45,252 nucleotides of DNA from [Streptosporangium] indianense. GTDB lineage: Bacteria > Actinomycetota > Actinomycetes > Streptomycetales > Streptomycetaceae. How positions within the stretch are numbered: position 1 is the stretch's first letter; the number at the start of each line of letters is the position of its first letter. This document shows positions 31,783-39,002 of this stretch, in pieces. The notes beneath the pieces were generated by a model. That model worked only from the letters and a program-made list of their open reading frames with translations, was not told where the DNA came from and searched no databases. Location of the stretch: the NCBI RefSeq assembly GCF_021474405.1, contig NZ_JAKEIO010000059.1, positions 1-45,252 on the forward strand. Direction: 5' to 3'. The position numbers and the translations under genes are program-made.

Positions 31783-34700
31783 ATGACCCCTCCCACTCCG
31801 CGCGATCAGATATCGGGCCCGAGACGCGTGGTCCGCATCGCCGTGGCCGCCGGTCTCGTCGCCGCGCTCTCCGCGGCCGGGCCGATCCCGCTGGCCTTCT
31901 CCGCCGACGGCCCGGGCGCGGACGCCCCGGCCGACCCGGGCGTGAAGTCCGCACCCGCCAAGCTCGGTTCGGACGACGCGGACCTGCTCTCGGAGGCCAA
32001 GGCCGACGGCGACAAGACCGTCACGATGATGATCGCCACCGCTCCCGGGAAGACCGAGCAGGTCGCCGGGCAGCTGGACGCGGTCAAGGGCGGCTCGGTG
32101 GGCCGGGCCGACGACAAGCTGGGCTACGTCCGCGCCACCGTCCCGACGGCCAAGGCGGACGCGGCGATCGCCGCCGCCGCCAAGCTGTCCTCCGTGCACG
32201 GCATCGACCTGCGCGAGGAGATCCCGCTGGACGACCCGACGCCGAGCGCGGACACCGCCAAGGGCGCCGAGGCCGCGCAGGGGACGTACCCCGCGCCGGG
32301 GAAGAAGACCCCGGCCGAGAACCCGTACAACCCGTCCTTCGAGACGGGCGCGGTCGACTTCGTCGAGGACCACCCGAAGGCGGACGGCCGCGGCGTCACC
32401 ATCGGCATCCTCGACTCCGGCGTGGACCTCGGCCACCCGGCGCTGCAGAAGACGACGACCGGTGAGCGGAAGATCGTCGACTGGGTGACGGCCACCGACC
32501 CGATCATCGACAACGACAGCACCTGGCGCCCGATGGTCACGGCCGTGTCCGGCCCGGCCTTCAGCTACCAGGGCCAGTCGTACAAGGCGCCGGCGGGCTC
32601 CTACGCCGTCAGCCTCTTCAAGGAGTCGTACACCGCCGGCGGCGACGCCAAGGGCGACGCCAACCGCGACGGCGACACCACCGACGTCTGGGGCGTGCTG
32701 TACGACGCCACGACCGGCACGGTCCGGGTCGACCTGAACAACAACAACGACTTCGGCGACGACGCGCCGATGAAGCCGTACAAGGACGGCCAGCAGGTCG
32801 GGTACTTCGGCACCGACGACCCGAAGACCGACGTCGCCGAGCGGCAGCCGTTCGTCGTGGAGATCCGCAAGGACGTCCCGATGGACCCGCTGGGCGGCTC
32901 CTGGGTCGGCAAGAAGTCCGACTTCGTCAACATCGGCGTCATCGAGTCCGAGCACGGCACGCACGTCGCCGGCATCACCGCCGCCAACGGCCTGTTCGGC
33001 GGCAGGATGAACGGCGCCGCCCCCGGCGCCAAGCTGGTCTCCTCGCGCGCCTGCACCTGGTCCGGCGGCTGCACCAACGTGGCGCTCACCGAGGGCATGA
33101 TCGACCTCGTCACCAAGCGCGGCGTCGACATCGTCAACATGTCCATCGGCGGCCTGCCCGCGCTGAACGACGGCAACAACGCGCGCGCCGAGCTGTACAC
33201 GCGCCTCATCGACACCTACGGCGTCCAGCTGGTGATCTCCGCGGGCAACTCCGGCCCCGGCGCCAACACCATCGGCGACCCGGCCCTGGCCGACAAGGTC
33301 ATCTCGGTCGGCGCGTCCGTCTCCAAGGAGACCTGGGCCGCCAACTACGGCTCGGTCGTGGAGAAGAAGTACGCGATGATGCCGTTCTCCTCGCGCGGCC
33401 CGCGTGAGGACGGCGGCTTCACGCCGACCCTGGTCGCCCCGGGTGCGGCGATCAACACCACGCAGACCTGGCTGCCGGGCTCCCCGGTCGCCGAGGCGGG
33501 CTACTCCCTGCCGGCCGGCTACTCGATGCTCCAGGGCACCTCGATGGCCTCCCCGCAGGCCACGGGCGCCGCGGCGCTGCTGGTGTCGGCCGCCAAGCAG
33601 AAGAAGATCGACCTCACGCCGGCGACCCTGCGCACGGCCCTCACCTCGACCGCCGACCACATCAAGGGTGTGCAGGCGTACGAGGAGGGCGCGGGCCTGA
33701 TGAACATCCCCGACGCCTGGGACGCGATCCGCGACGACGCGACCTCCCACTCCTACACGGTCAAGGCGCCGGTCGACACCGCGATCGACCAGTTCCTGAA
33801 GACCCCGGGCTTCGGCACGGGCCTGTACGACCGTGAGGGCGGCCTGAAGGCCGGCCAGAAGAAGACGTACGAGATCACCCTGACCCGTACGTCCGGCGCC
33901 GACAAGGCGATCCGCCACGAGCTGCACTTCGAGAACAACGCGGGCGGCACGTTCCGCGTCGTCGGCTCCGACGAGGTGAAGCTGCCGCTGAACCAGCCGG
34001 TGACCGTCAAGGTCCAGGCCGCGCCGAAGTCCGCGGGCATCAAGAGCGCCATCCTGGAGGTCGACGACCCCAGGACCGAGGGCATCGACCGGCAGGTCCT
34101 CAGCACGGTCGTGGTCGCCGCGCCGCTGAAGTACACCTACACCGCGAAGAGTTCGGTGCAGCGCAACAGCACCCAGCACTACTTCGTCACCGTCCCCGAG
34201 GGCGCAAAGACGCTCGAGGTCGCGATGAGCGGGCTGAAGGACAAGAGCCAGACCCGGTTCATCTCCATCCACCCGTACGGCACGCCGTCGGACCCGTCGT
34301 CGACGGTCAACTGCTACCCGAACTACGTCAACCCGGCCAACACCTGCCGTCCGGACGTGCGTTCCTACGCCGACCCGCAGCCGGGCGTCTGGGAGATCGA
34401 GGTCGAGTCGCGCCGCACGTCGCCGCTGCTGGACAACCCGTACCAGCTGGACGTCGCCGTGCTCGGCGCGGCCTTCGACCCGGAGACGGTGACCGTGCCC
34501 GAGGCGAAGGTCGGCACCCCGGCCGCCGCCTCCTGGAAGGTGACGAACGGCTTCGCCGCGCTCGACGGCAAGCTGCTGGGCGGCCCGCTGGGCTCGGCCA
34601 AGGCGGCCCGCCCCTCGATCAAGCAGGGCGAGACGCAGACCACGAAGGTCGAGGTGCCCGCGGGCGCCAAGTCCCTCGACGTCGCCATCGGCTCGGTGTC

Positions 34701-35094
34701 GGACAACGCCGCCGACCTGGACCTCGCCGTGTACGACGCGTCGGGCACGCAGGTCGGCAGCTCCGCCGACGGTGACTCGGAGGAGTCGGTCTCCATCCCG
34801 TCCCCGGCCGCCGGCACGTACTCGATCCAGGTCGTCGGCTACGCCGTGCCGGCCGGCACCACCGAGTACGACTACCGGGACGTGTTCTTCTCCCCCTCCC
34901 TCGGCAGCGTCACCGTCGACGGATCGGCGCCGGTGAAGCTCGGCACGGGCGACTCGGCGACCGTCTCGGGCAGCGTCACCGCCGCCGCGGCCGCTCCCGA
35001 GGGGCGTGAGTTCTTCGGCCAGGTCCAGCTGGTCAACGCGCGCGGCACGGCCGCGGGCGTGGGCAGCGTGAAGATCGAGAAGGTCCTGCCGTAG
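31783..35094 (+). CDS. Large secreted S8 serine protease, tripeptidyl-peptidase-II-like
   Basis: This 1103-residue subtilase has a Sec signal (basic GPRRVVR, then IAVAAGLVAALSAAG), a propeptide, and the catalytic triad Asp211 (GILDSGVD), His391 (HGTHVAG) and Ser587 (GTSMASP), with the oxyanion Asn in SAGNSGPG. The 180-residue stretch between Asp and His is far longer than in ordinary subtilisins and resembles tripeptidyl peptidase II. The C-terminal 500 residues include beta-sandwich modules, one resembling a pre-peptidase domain (DLDLAVYDASGTQVGSS). ATG 31783 is preferred because AAGGG lies six bases upstream; ATG 31777 would abut it. The protein probably digests external peptides. Confidence 0.92.
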   Translation: MTPPTPRDQISGPRRVVRIAVAAGLVAALSAAGPIPLAFSADGPGADAPADPGVKSAPAKLGSDDADLLSEAKADGDKTVTMMIATAPGKTEQVAGQLDAVKGGSVGRADDKLGYVRATVPTAKADAAIAAAAKLSSVHGIDLREEIPLDDPTPSADTAKGAEAAQGTYPAPGKKTPAENPYNPSFETGAVDFVEDHPKADGRGVTIGILDSGVDLGHPALQKTTTGERKIVDWVTATDPIIDNDSTWRPMVTAVSGPAFSYQGQSYKAPAGSYAVSLFKESYTAGGDAKGDANRDGDTTDVWGVLYDATTGTVRVDLNNNNDFGDDAPMKPYKDGQQVGYFGTDDPKTDVAERQPFVVEIRKDVPMDPLGGSWVGKKSDFVNIGVIESEHGTHVAGITAANGLFGGRMNGAAPGAKLVSSRACTWSGGCTNVALTEGMIDLVTKRGVDIVNMSIGGLPALNDGNNARAELYTRLIDTYGVQLVISAGNSGPGANTIGDPALADKVISVGASVSKETWAANYGSVVEKKYAMMPFSSRGPREDGGFTPTLVAPGAAINTTQTWLPGSPVAEAGYSLPAGYSMLQGTSMASPQATGAAALLVSAAKQKKIDLTPATLRTALTSTADHIKGVQAYEEGAGLMNIPDAWDAIRDDATSHSYTVKAPVDTAIDQFLKTPGFGTGLYDREGGLKAGQKKTYEITLTRTSGADKAIRHELHFENNAGGTFRVVGSDEVKLPLNQPVTVKVQAAPKSAGIKSAILEVDDPRTEGIDRQVLSTVVVAAPLKYTYTAKSSVQRNSTQHYFVTVPEGAKTLEVAMSGLKDKSQTRFISIHPYGTPSDPSSTVNCYPNYVNPANTCRPDVRSYADPQPGVWEIEVESRRTSPLLDNPYQLDVAVLGAAFDPETVTVPEAKVGTPAAASWKVTNGFAALDGKLLGGPLGSAKAARPSIKQGETQTTKVEVPAGAKSLDVAIGSVSDNAADLDLAVYDASGTQVGSSADGDSEESVSIPSPAAGTYSIQVVGYAVPAGTTEYDYRDVFFSPSLGSVTVDGSAPVKLGTGDSATVSGSVTAAAAAPEGREFFGQVQLVNARGTAAGVGSVKIEKVLP

Positions 35095-35113
35095 CGGTAC
35101 CACGGCGAGCGCG

Positions 35114-35141
35114 GGGCGGGCGTCCTTACGGGCGCCCGCCC
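35114..35141. terminator. Terminator after the S8 protease gene
   Basis: A 12-bp stem with one T-G pair and a TTAC loop, followed by TTCTC, sits between the protease gene and the convergent anti-sigma gene. Confidence 0.82.
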
Positions 35142-35154
35142 TTCTCGTTGCTCC

Positions 35155-36123
35155 TCACCGGCACGGGAAGGTGCGCGAGGCGGGCAGCGCCTCGGTGATC
35201 CACGCCCGGTCGCGGGCGATCTCCTTCTCCTCCGTCGCCCACATGTCCGGCTGGGCCTGCCCGCCGGAGATCCCGACGAGCATGTGGTCACCGGCCCGCA
35301 GCGAGGGCTCGGCGCCGGTCTCCAGGGGGAAGGTGATCCGCGCCCGGCCCTTGTCGGGCTTGTAGTAGCGCGTCACGTCCAGGGTGATCCGGTCCTGGCC
35401 GGCGCCGGGAACGGGCTCGACCTCGGCGACGGTGCCCTCGACCACGAGCCGGGCACAGGCGAGGTACCCGGCGTGGCCGAGCTTGGCGTCCCCTTCGGTG
35501 TGCGGCCGGTCGGCGGAGCTGTCGGAGGCGGCCGACCCGCCCCGGTCGTCGGCGGCGCCCATGTCGCCGCTGTGCACGACGAGCCAGCCCATGCCGATCA
35601 CCAGACTGGCCCCGACGGCCGCGACGAAGCCCTTCAGGGCCACGGCCAGGGGTTCGGGCCGCCTGCGGCGCGCGGACAGCGGCGTCACGGAGGCACCGTC
35701 GGGCCGGGAGCCGGGGTCCTTGCGGGCTCCGGTCCCGGAGCCGGGCTGCTCGCGGGCGCCGGTCCCGGAGCCGGGCTCCTTCCGAGCGCCGGACTCGGAG
35801 CTGGGCTGCTCGTGGGCGCCGGTCCCGGAGCCGGGCTCCTTCCGAACTCCGCTCTTGGAGCCGGGCTCCTTCCGGGCGCCGGTCCCGAAGCCGGGCTCAC
35901 TCCGGGCGCCGGTCTCGGCACCCGGCTCCTCGCGGGGCTCGGCGAGTGCCTGCCCGATGAGGCCCAGCTGCTCGCGCAGCAGCGCCACGTCGGTGGCCGC
36001 CGACCGGTACTCGGCCATGAAGGCGTCGTCCGCCCGGGCCTCGCGCGGTGGCGCCTCGCCGGTGACGGCCGCCATGAGCGCGTCGGGCCCGTCGTACCCG
36101 GCCTTGTCGTGCGGGGCGCTCAC
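35155..36123 (-). CDS. Membrane anti-sigma-like protein with decapeptide repeats
   Basis: This 322-residue protein follows the ECF sigma gene with one base between stop and GTG start, so it is probably its anti-sigma factor. The N-terminal 70 residues are cytoplasmic and helical. A low-complexity run of seven imperfect 10-residue repeats (GARKEPGSGT type, about 72-139) leads to one membrane helix (about 160-182, ALKGFVAAVGASLVIGMGW). The outer domain holds two cysteines (in LACARL and the final FPCR) and a beta-rich segment. No HxxxCxxC zinc motif is visible, so its sigma-binding part is not of the usual ZAS type. Confidence 0.75.
   Translation of the reverse strand: MSAPHDKAGYDGPDALMAAVTGEAPPREARADDAFMAEYRSAATDVALLREQLGLIGQALAEPREEPGAETGARSEPGFGTGARKEPGSKSGVRKEPGSGTGAHEQPSSESGARKEPGSGTGAREQPGSGTGARKDPGSRPDGASVTPLSARRRRPEPLAVALKGFVAAVGASLVIGMGWLVVHSGDMGAADDRGGSAASDSSADRPHTEGDAKLGHAGYLACARLVVEGTVAEVEPVPGAGQDRITLDVTRYYKPDKGRARITFPLETGAEPSLRAGDHMLVGISGGQAQPDMWATEEKEIARDRAWITEALPASRTFPCR
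35707..35910 (-). repeat. Seven-copy 30-bp minisatellite in the anti-sigma gene
   Basis: Seven imperfect 30-bp units encode repeats such as GARKEPGSGT, GAREQPGSGT and GAHEQPSSES. The frame is kept, so copy-number change would only alter the linker length before the membrane helix. Confidence 0.85.
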
Positions 36124-36124
36124 G

Positions 36125-36712
36125 TCACACCACCTCGTCCTCGTGCAGGCGGGCGCGCAGGGCCCGTACCGCCGTGTGCAGCCGGCTCTTGACCGTGCCC
36201 TCCGGGACGCCGAGCTGCTCGGCGATGGACCGGACGGGCAGGTCGGCGTAGAAGCGCAGGACGACGACCTGCCGCTGGGCGTCGGGCAGCTCGTCCAGGC
36301 CCTGGGCGACGGCGACGGACAGCACGCTGCTGTCCTCCCCCGAGGGGTGTTCCGTCTGGCGCAGGGCGGCCAGCCGCTCCCCGAGGCGCTCCTGGCGGCG
36401 CTTGGCCCGGTGCCAGTCCATGGCGAGGTTGGAGGCGACGACCGCCGCCCACGCCGAGACGTCCCGCGGCGCCTCCCGGCCGCTCGCGGCCCGCTCCAGC
36501 AGCCGCAGGCGGACCTGCTGCACCCCGTCCGGCAGGTCCGCCTGCGGCACTCCGCCGAGTGCGAGCACCGCCCGCACCCGGCGCTCCTGTGCCGCGTCCA
36601 GCGGATCGGACAGCGGATCGGACTCGCTCCGGTGATCACCCGCTCTCGGTGGCACGTCACCGGACCCCGTATGCGCCTCCCGGGCCCGCCGGGCCCTCCC
36701 GCGCAGCAGCAC
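36125..36712 (-). CDS. ECF-type RNA polymerase sigma factor
   Basis: This roughly 195-residue protein has a region 2 helix set (WAAVVASNLAMDWHRAKRR) and a region 4 helix-turn-helix (LPDAQRQVVVLRFYADLPVRSIAEQLGVPEG..., then TVKSRLHTAVRALR), the two domains of ECF sigma factors. It directs transcription of a stress or surface regulon together with the membrane protein that follows. I chose the GTG at 36712, which has GGGGGG upstream; the conserved fold begins later, and other starts are possible. An ECF-like promoter lies just upstream, suggesting autoregulation. Confidence 0.85.
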   Translation of the reverse strand: MLLRGRARRAREAHTGSGDVPPRAGDHRSESDPLSDPLDAAQERRVRAVLALGGVPQADLPDGVQQVRLRLLERAASGREAPRDVSAWAAVVASNLAMDWHRAKRRQERLGERLAALRQTEHPSGEDSSVLSVAVAQGLDELPDAQRQVVVLRFYADLPVRSIAEQLGVPEGTVKSRLHTAVRALRARLHEDEVV

Positions 36713-36742
36713 AAGCCACCCCCCTAGCCGTGTTTCTCCTAC

Positions 36743-36768
36743 GACGCCGGCACGGCCCGGAACGTTCG
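36743..36768 (-). promoter_or_regulatory. Possible autoregulated ECF promoter
   Basis: On the minus strand CGAAC is followed after 17 bases by CGTC, close to the GGAAC-N16/17-CGTC pattern of ECF-dependent promoters. It lies about 35 nt before the sigma gene start. The first base of the -35 differs from consensus. Confidence 0.38.
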
Positions 36769-37079
36769 GTGTTCTTTCGGTCGAGTCCGTCGCGGGCCTC
36801 CCGGATCCGGCCACCGAGCGGCAGAGGCGTACATCACACTTCCGTGTGGCCGGGACCGGCATGGGCAGGCGAGCTTGCGGCGCACGACCCCTGCCGGACG
36901 AATTCCTCCAGCTCAGCGGGGTCGACACCGCAGGTCCGCAATCATGGAGCGGGACAGGCCGTCCCACTCTCCGGGCAGACCGGGGAAAGAAGTGGACAGG
37001 CGGGCCGTGGTCGGCCGCATGATGGAAAAGCCTCGGCCAAGCAACGAGTACGTGAAGAGACGCAGGAGAGGGAGTCACC
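36769..37079. other. Intergenic region between the sigma gene and asd
   Basis: This stretch, divergent between the sigma operon and asd, shows no convincing coding sequence. It should hold the asd promoter, but I could not pick a clear -35/-10 pair. AGGAGAGGGAG at its end is the asd ribosome-binding site. Confidence 0.5.
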
Positions 37080-38096
37080 GTGAGGGTCGGAATCGTCGGA
37101 GCCACCGGACAGGTGGGCACGGTCATGCGCAGGATCCTCACGGAGCGGAACTTCCCGGTCACCGAGCTGCGCCTGTTCGCCTCGGCCCGCTCCGCCGGGT
37201 CGCAGCTGGACGGCGTGACCGTGGAGGACGCGTCCACCGCCGACTACACCGGCCTGGACATCGTGCTGTTCTCCGCGGGCGGTGCCACGTCCAAGGCGCT
37301 GGCCGAAAAGGTCGCCTCGCAGGGCGCGGTCGTGATCGACAACTCCTCCGCGTGGCGCAAGCACCCGGAGGTGCCCCTGGTGGTCTCCGAGGTCAACCCG
37401 CACGCGATCAAGAACCGCCCCAAGGGCATCATCGCCAACCCGAACTGCACGACCATGGCCGCGATGCCGGTGCTGCGTCCGCTGCACGACGAGGCGGGCC
37501 TGGAGGCCCTGGTCGTCGCCACGTACCAGGCGGTCTCCGGTTCCGGCCTCGCGGGCGTCGCCGAGCTGCACGGCCAGACGCAGAAGGTCGTCGCCGACGC
37601 CGAGAAGCTCACCCACGACGGCGAAGCGGTCGACTTCCCGGAGCCGGGCGTCTACAAGCGCCCCATCGCCTTCAACGTGCTGCCCTTCGCGGGCAACCTC
37701 GTCGACGACGGTCTGAACGAGACCGACGAGGAGCAGAAGCTCCGCAACGAGTCCCGCAAGATCCTGGAGATCCCCGAGCTGAAGGTCTCCGGCACCTGTG
37801 TGCGCGTCCCGGTCTTCTCCGGCCACTCCCTCCAGGTCAACGCCCGCTTCGCCCGCCCGATCTCCCCGGAGCGCGCGGCGGAGCTGCTGAAGGACGCCCC
37901 GGGCGTCGAGCTCTCCGACATCCCGACCCCCCTCCAGGCCGCCGGCAAGGACCCGTCCTACGTCGGCCGCATCCGCCGCGACGAGACGGTGGACAACGGC
38001 CTGGCCCTGTTCGTCTCCAACGACAACCTCCGCAAGGGCGCGGCCCTGAACGCGGTGCAGATCGCGGAGCTGGTGGCGGCCGAGCTGAAGGGCTAG
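37080..38096 (+). CDS. asd: Aspartate-semialdehyde dehydrogenase
   Basis: This 338-residue enzyme reduces aspartyl phosphate to aspartate semialdehyde with NADPH, feeding lysine, diaminopimelate, threonine and methionine synthesis. It has the N-terminal GATGQVG nucleotide loop, the active-site Cys123 in ANPNCTT and the acid-base His249 in FSGHS. The GTG at 37080 has a strong AGGAGAGGGAG upstream. Aspartokinase is often adjacent in actinobacteria but is absent here. The stop overlaps the convergent DUF1203 gene by four bases, with no terminator visible between them. Confidence 0.95.
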   Translation: MRVGIVGATGQVGTVMRRILTERNFPVTELRLFASARSAGSQLDGVTVEDASTADYTGLDIVLFSAGGATSKALAEKVASQGAVVIDNSSAWRKHPEVPLVVSEVNPHAIKNRPKGIIANPNCTTMAAMPVLRPLHDEAGLEALVVATYQAVSGSGLAGVAELHGQTQKVVADAEKLTHDGEAVDFPEPGVYKRPIAFNVLPFAGNLVDDGLNETDEEQKLRNESRKILEIPELKVSGTCVRVPVFSGHSLQVNARFARPISPERAAELLKDAPGVELSDIPTPLQAAGKDPSYVGRIRRDETVDNGLALFVSNDNLRKGAALNAVQIAELVAAELKG

Positions 38097-38596
38097 TCCC
38101 CGCCCTTCTCGGACCCCCTGCGCACCTCGTAGAGGAAGCAGCCGTACTCGACGGCCCGGACGTGGACGAGCGCCACGGCCGGGTCGTCGAATGCTTCCGT
38201 GAGGGCGTGCGGGAAGGCGGCGGGGGTGCCTTCGACCAGCCGTCCGCCCAGGATGCGCCCGTCGGCCGAGTAGCGGCGGACCGTGCGGTGGCTGTGCGTG
38301 AAGGGCAGGGCGTCGGTGTCCGGCCCCCCGCAGTCCTCGGCGTGGATGAAGACGGGACCCTGTTCGTCGTACGCCCCGGGTGCGGCGCCGGTCTGCGCCG
38401 CCCAGCGACGCAGGGGTGCGTACGAGACCAGGGCGATGCGCTCGCCCGGTGTGCTGTGGCGCAGGCAGCAGCGGAGCGGGGCGCCGCCCTCGCGGTCGGT
38501 GAACGGGGCCGTCGGACGGCCCGCGTCGTCCGCCGAGCGGAGTCCCTTCAGCGCGGGCGGGGCGATGGGGCGGGCGGTGTACGCGGTCGTCGTCAT
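38093..38596 (-). CDS. DUF1203-domain protein
   Basis: This 167-residue protein fits the DUF1203 family: APLRCCLRHSTPGERIALVSYAPL, a GPVFIHAEDCGG segment (short motifs FIHAEDC and YGCFLYEVRR stand out) and a compact alpha/beta fold. Its biochemical role is not known. ATG 38596 is close to a GAGGGG; a GTG five codons upstream (38611) is possible. It is convergent with asd, overlapping by four bases. Confidence 0.75.
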   Translation of the reverse strand: MTTTAYTARPIAPPALKGLRSADDAGRPTAPFTDREGGAPLRCCLRHSTPGERIALVSYAPLRRWAAQTGAAPGAYDEQGPVFIHAEDCGGPDTDALPFTHSHRTVRRYSADGRILGGRLVEGTPAAFPHALTEAFDDPAVALVHVRAVEYGCFLYEVRRGSEKGGD

Positions 38597-38659
38597 GCCC
38601 CTCAGGCTCACTCGCGCGGGGCCGGGGCACCGGCGGATTCCCGACGTCGCTCTCCCCCC

Positions 38660-38947
38660 CGGACGGTCGTCCTGCTGCCCGTCGAGGAGCCGGACCTCGT
38701 GCCGGGCCCGGTGTTCCCCGGCCGGCCCCGGACGATCGTGGCCGGGCGGGCGGGCACGCTGGTGTGCCGGCCGGCGGCCGCGTACCGCCGGCGCGAGGAC
38801 GTGACGTTCATGCCGGTGGAAGGCGTGCCGGAGTCGGTGCTCGGCCTGGTCCGGCGCCGGGACGGTGCGACCGCCGGGGTGCGTGAGTTCGCCCGGACCC
38901 TCGCCTCCCGAGGGGTATCCCTAGCAGGTGCCCAGGTCGTCGCCTGA
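38660..38947 (+). pseudogene. LysR-family regulator remnant (C-terminal fragment)
   Basis: About 95 codons read as the end of a LysR effector-binding domain: VVLLPVEEPDLVPG, then RPAAAYRRREDVTFMPVEG, VLGLVRRRDG and VREFARTLA. The DNA-binding half is missing, no start codon or ribosome-binding site is placed sensibly, and the reading frame upstream is unlike LysR. I regard it as a decayed gene wedged between the DUF1203 gene and pepN paralogue 2. The 38597-38659 gap in front holds nothing recognisable. Confidence 0.5.
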
Positions 38948-39002
38948 CGCCCGGCCTCCGTGGAAAGATGACGCAACCCACCCATAACGAGGAGATGACC
39001 GC

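Noticed and set aside
31768..35103. An 1111-codon minus-strand frame opposite the S8 protease
   Set aside because: Such long antisense frames come from GC-biased third positions. It shows no family motif, while the plus strand has a full catalytic triad and signal peptide.
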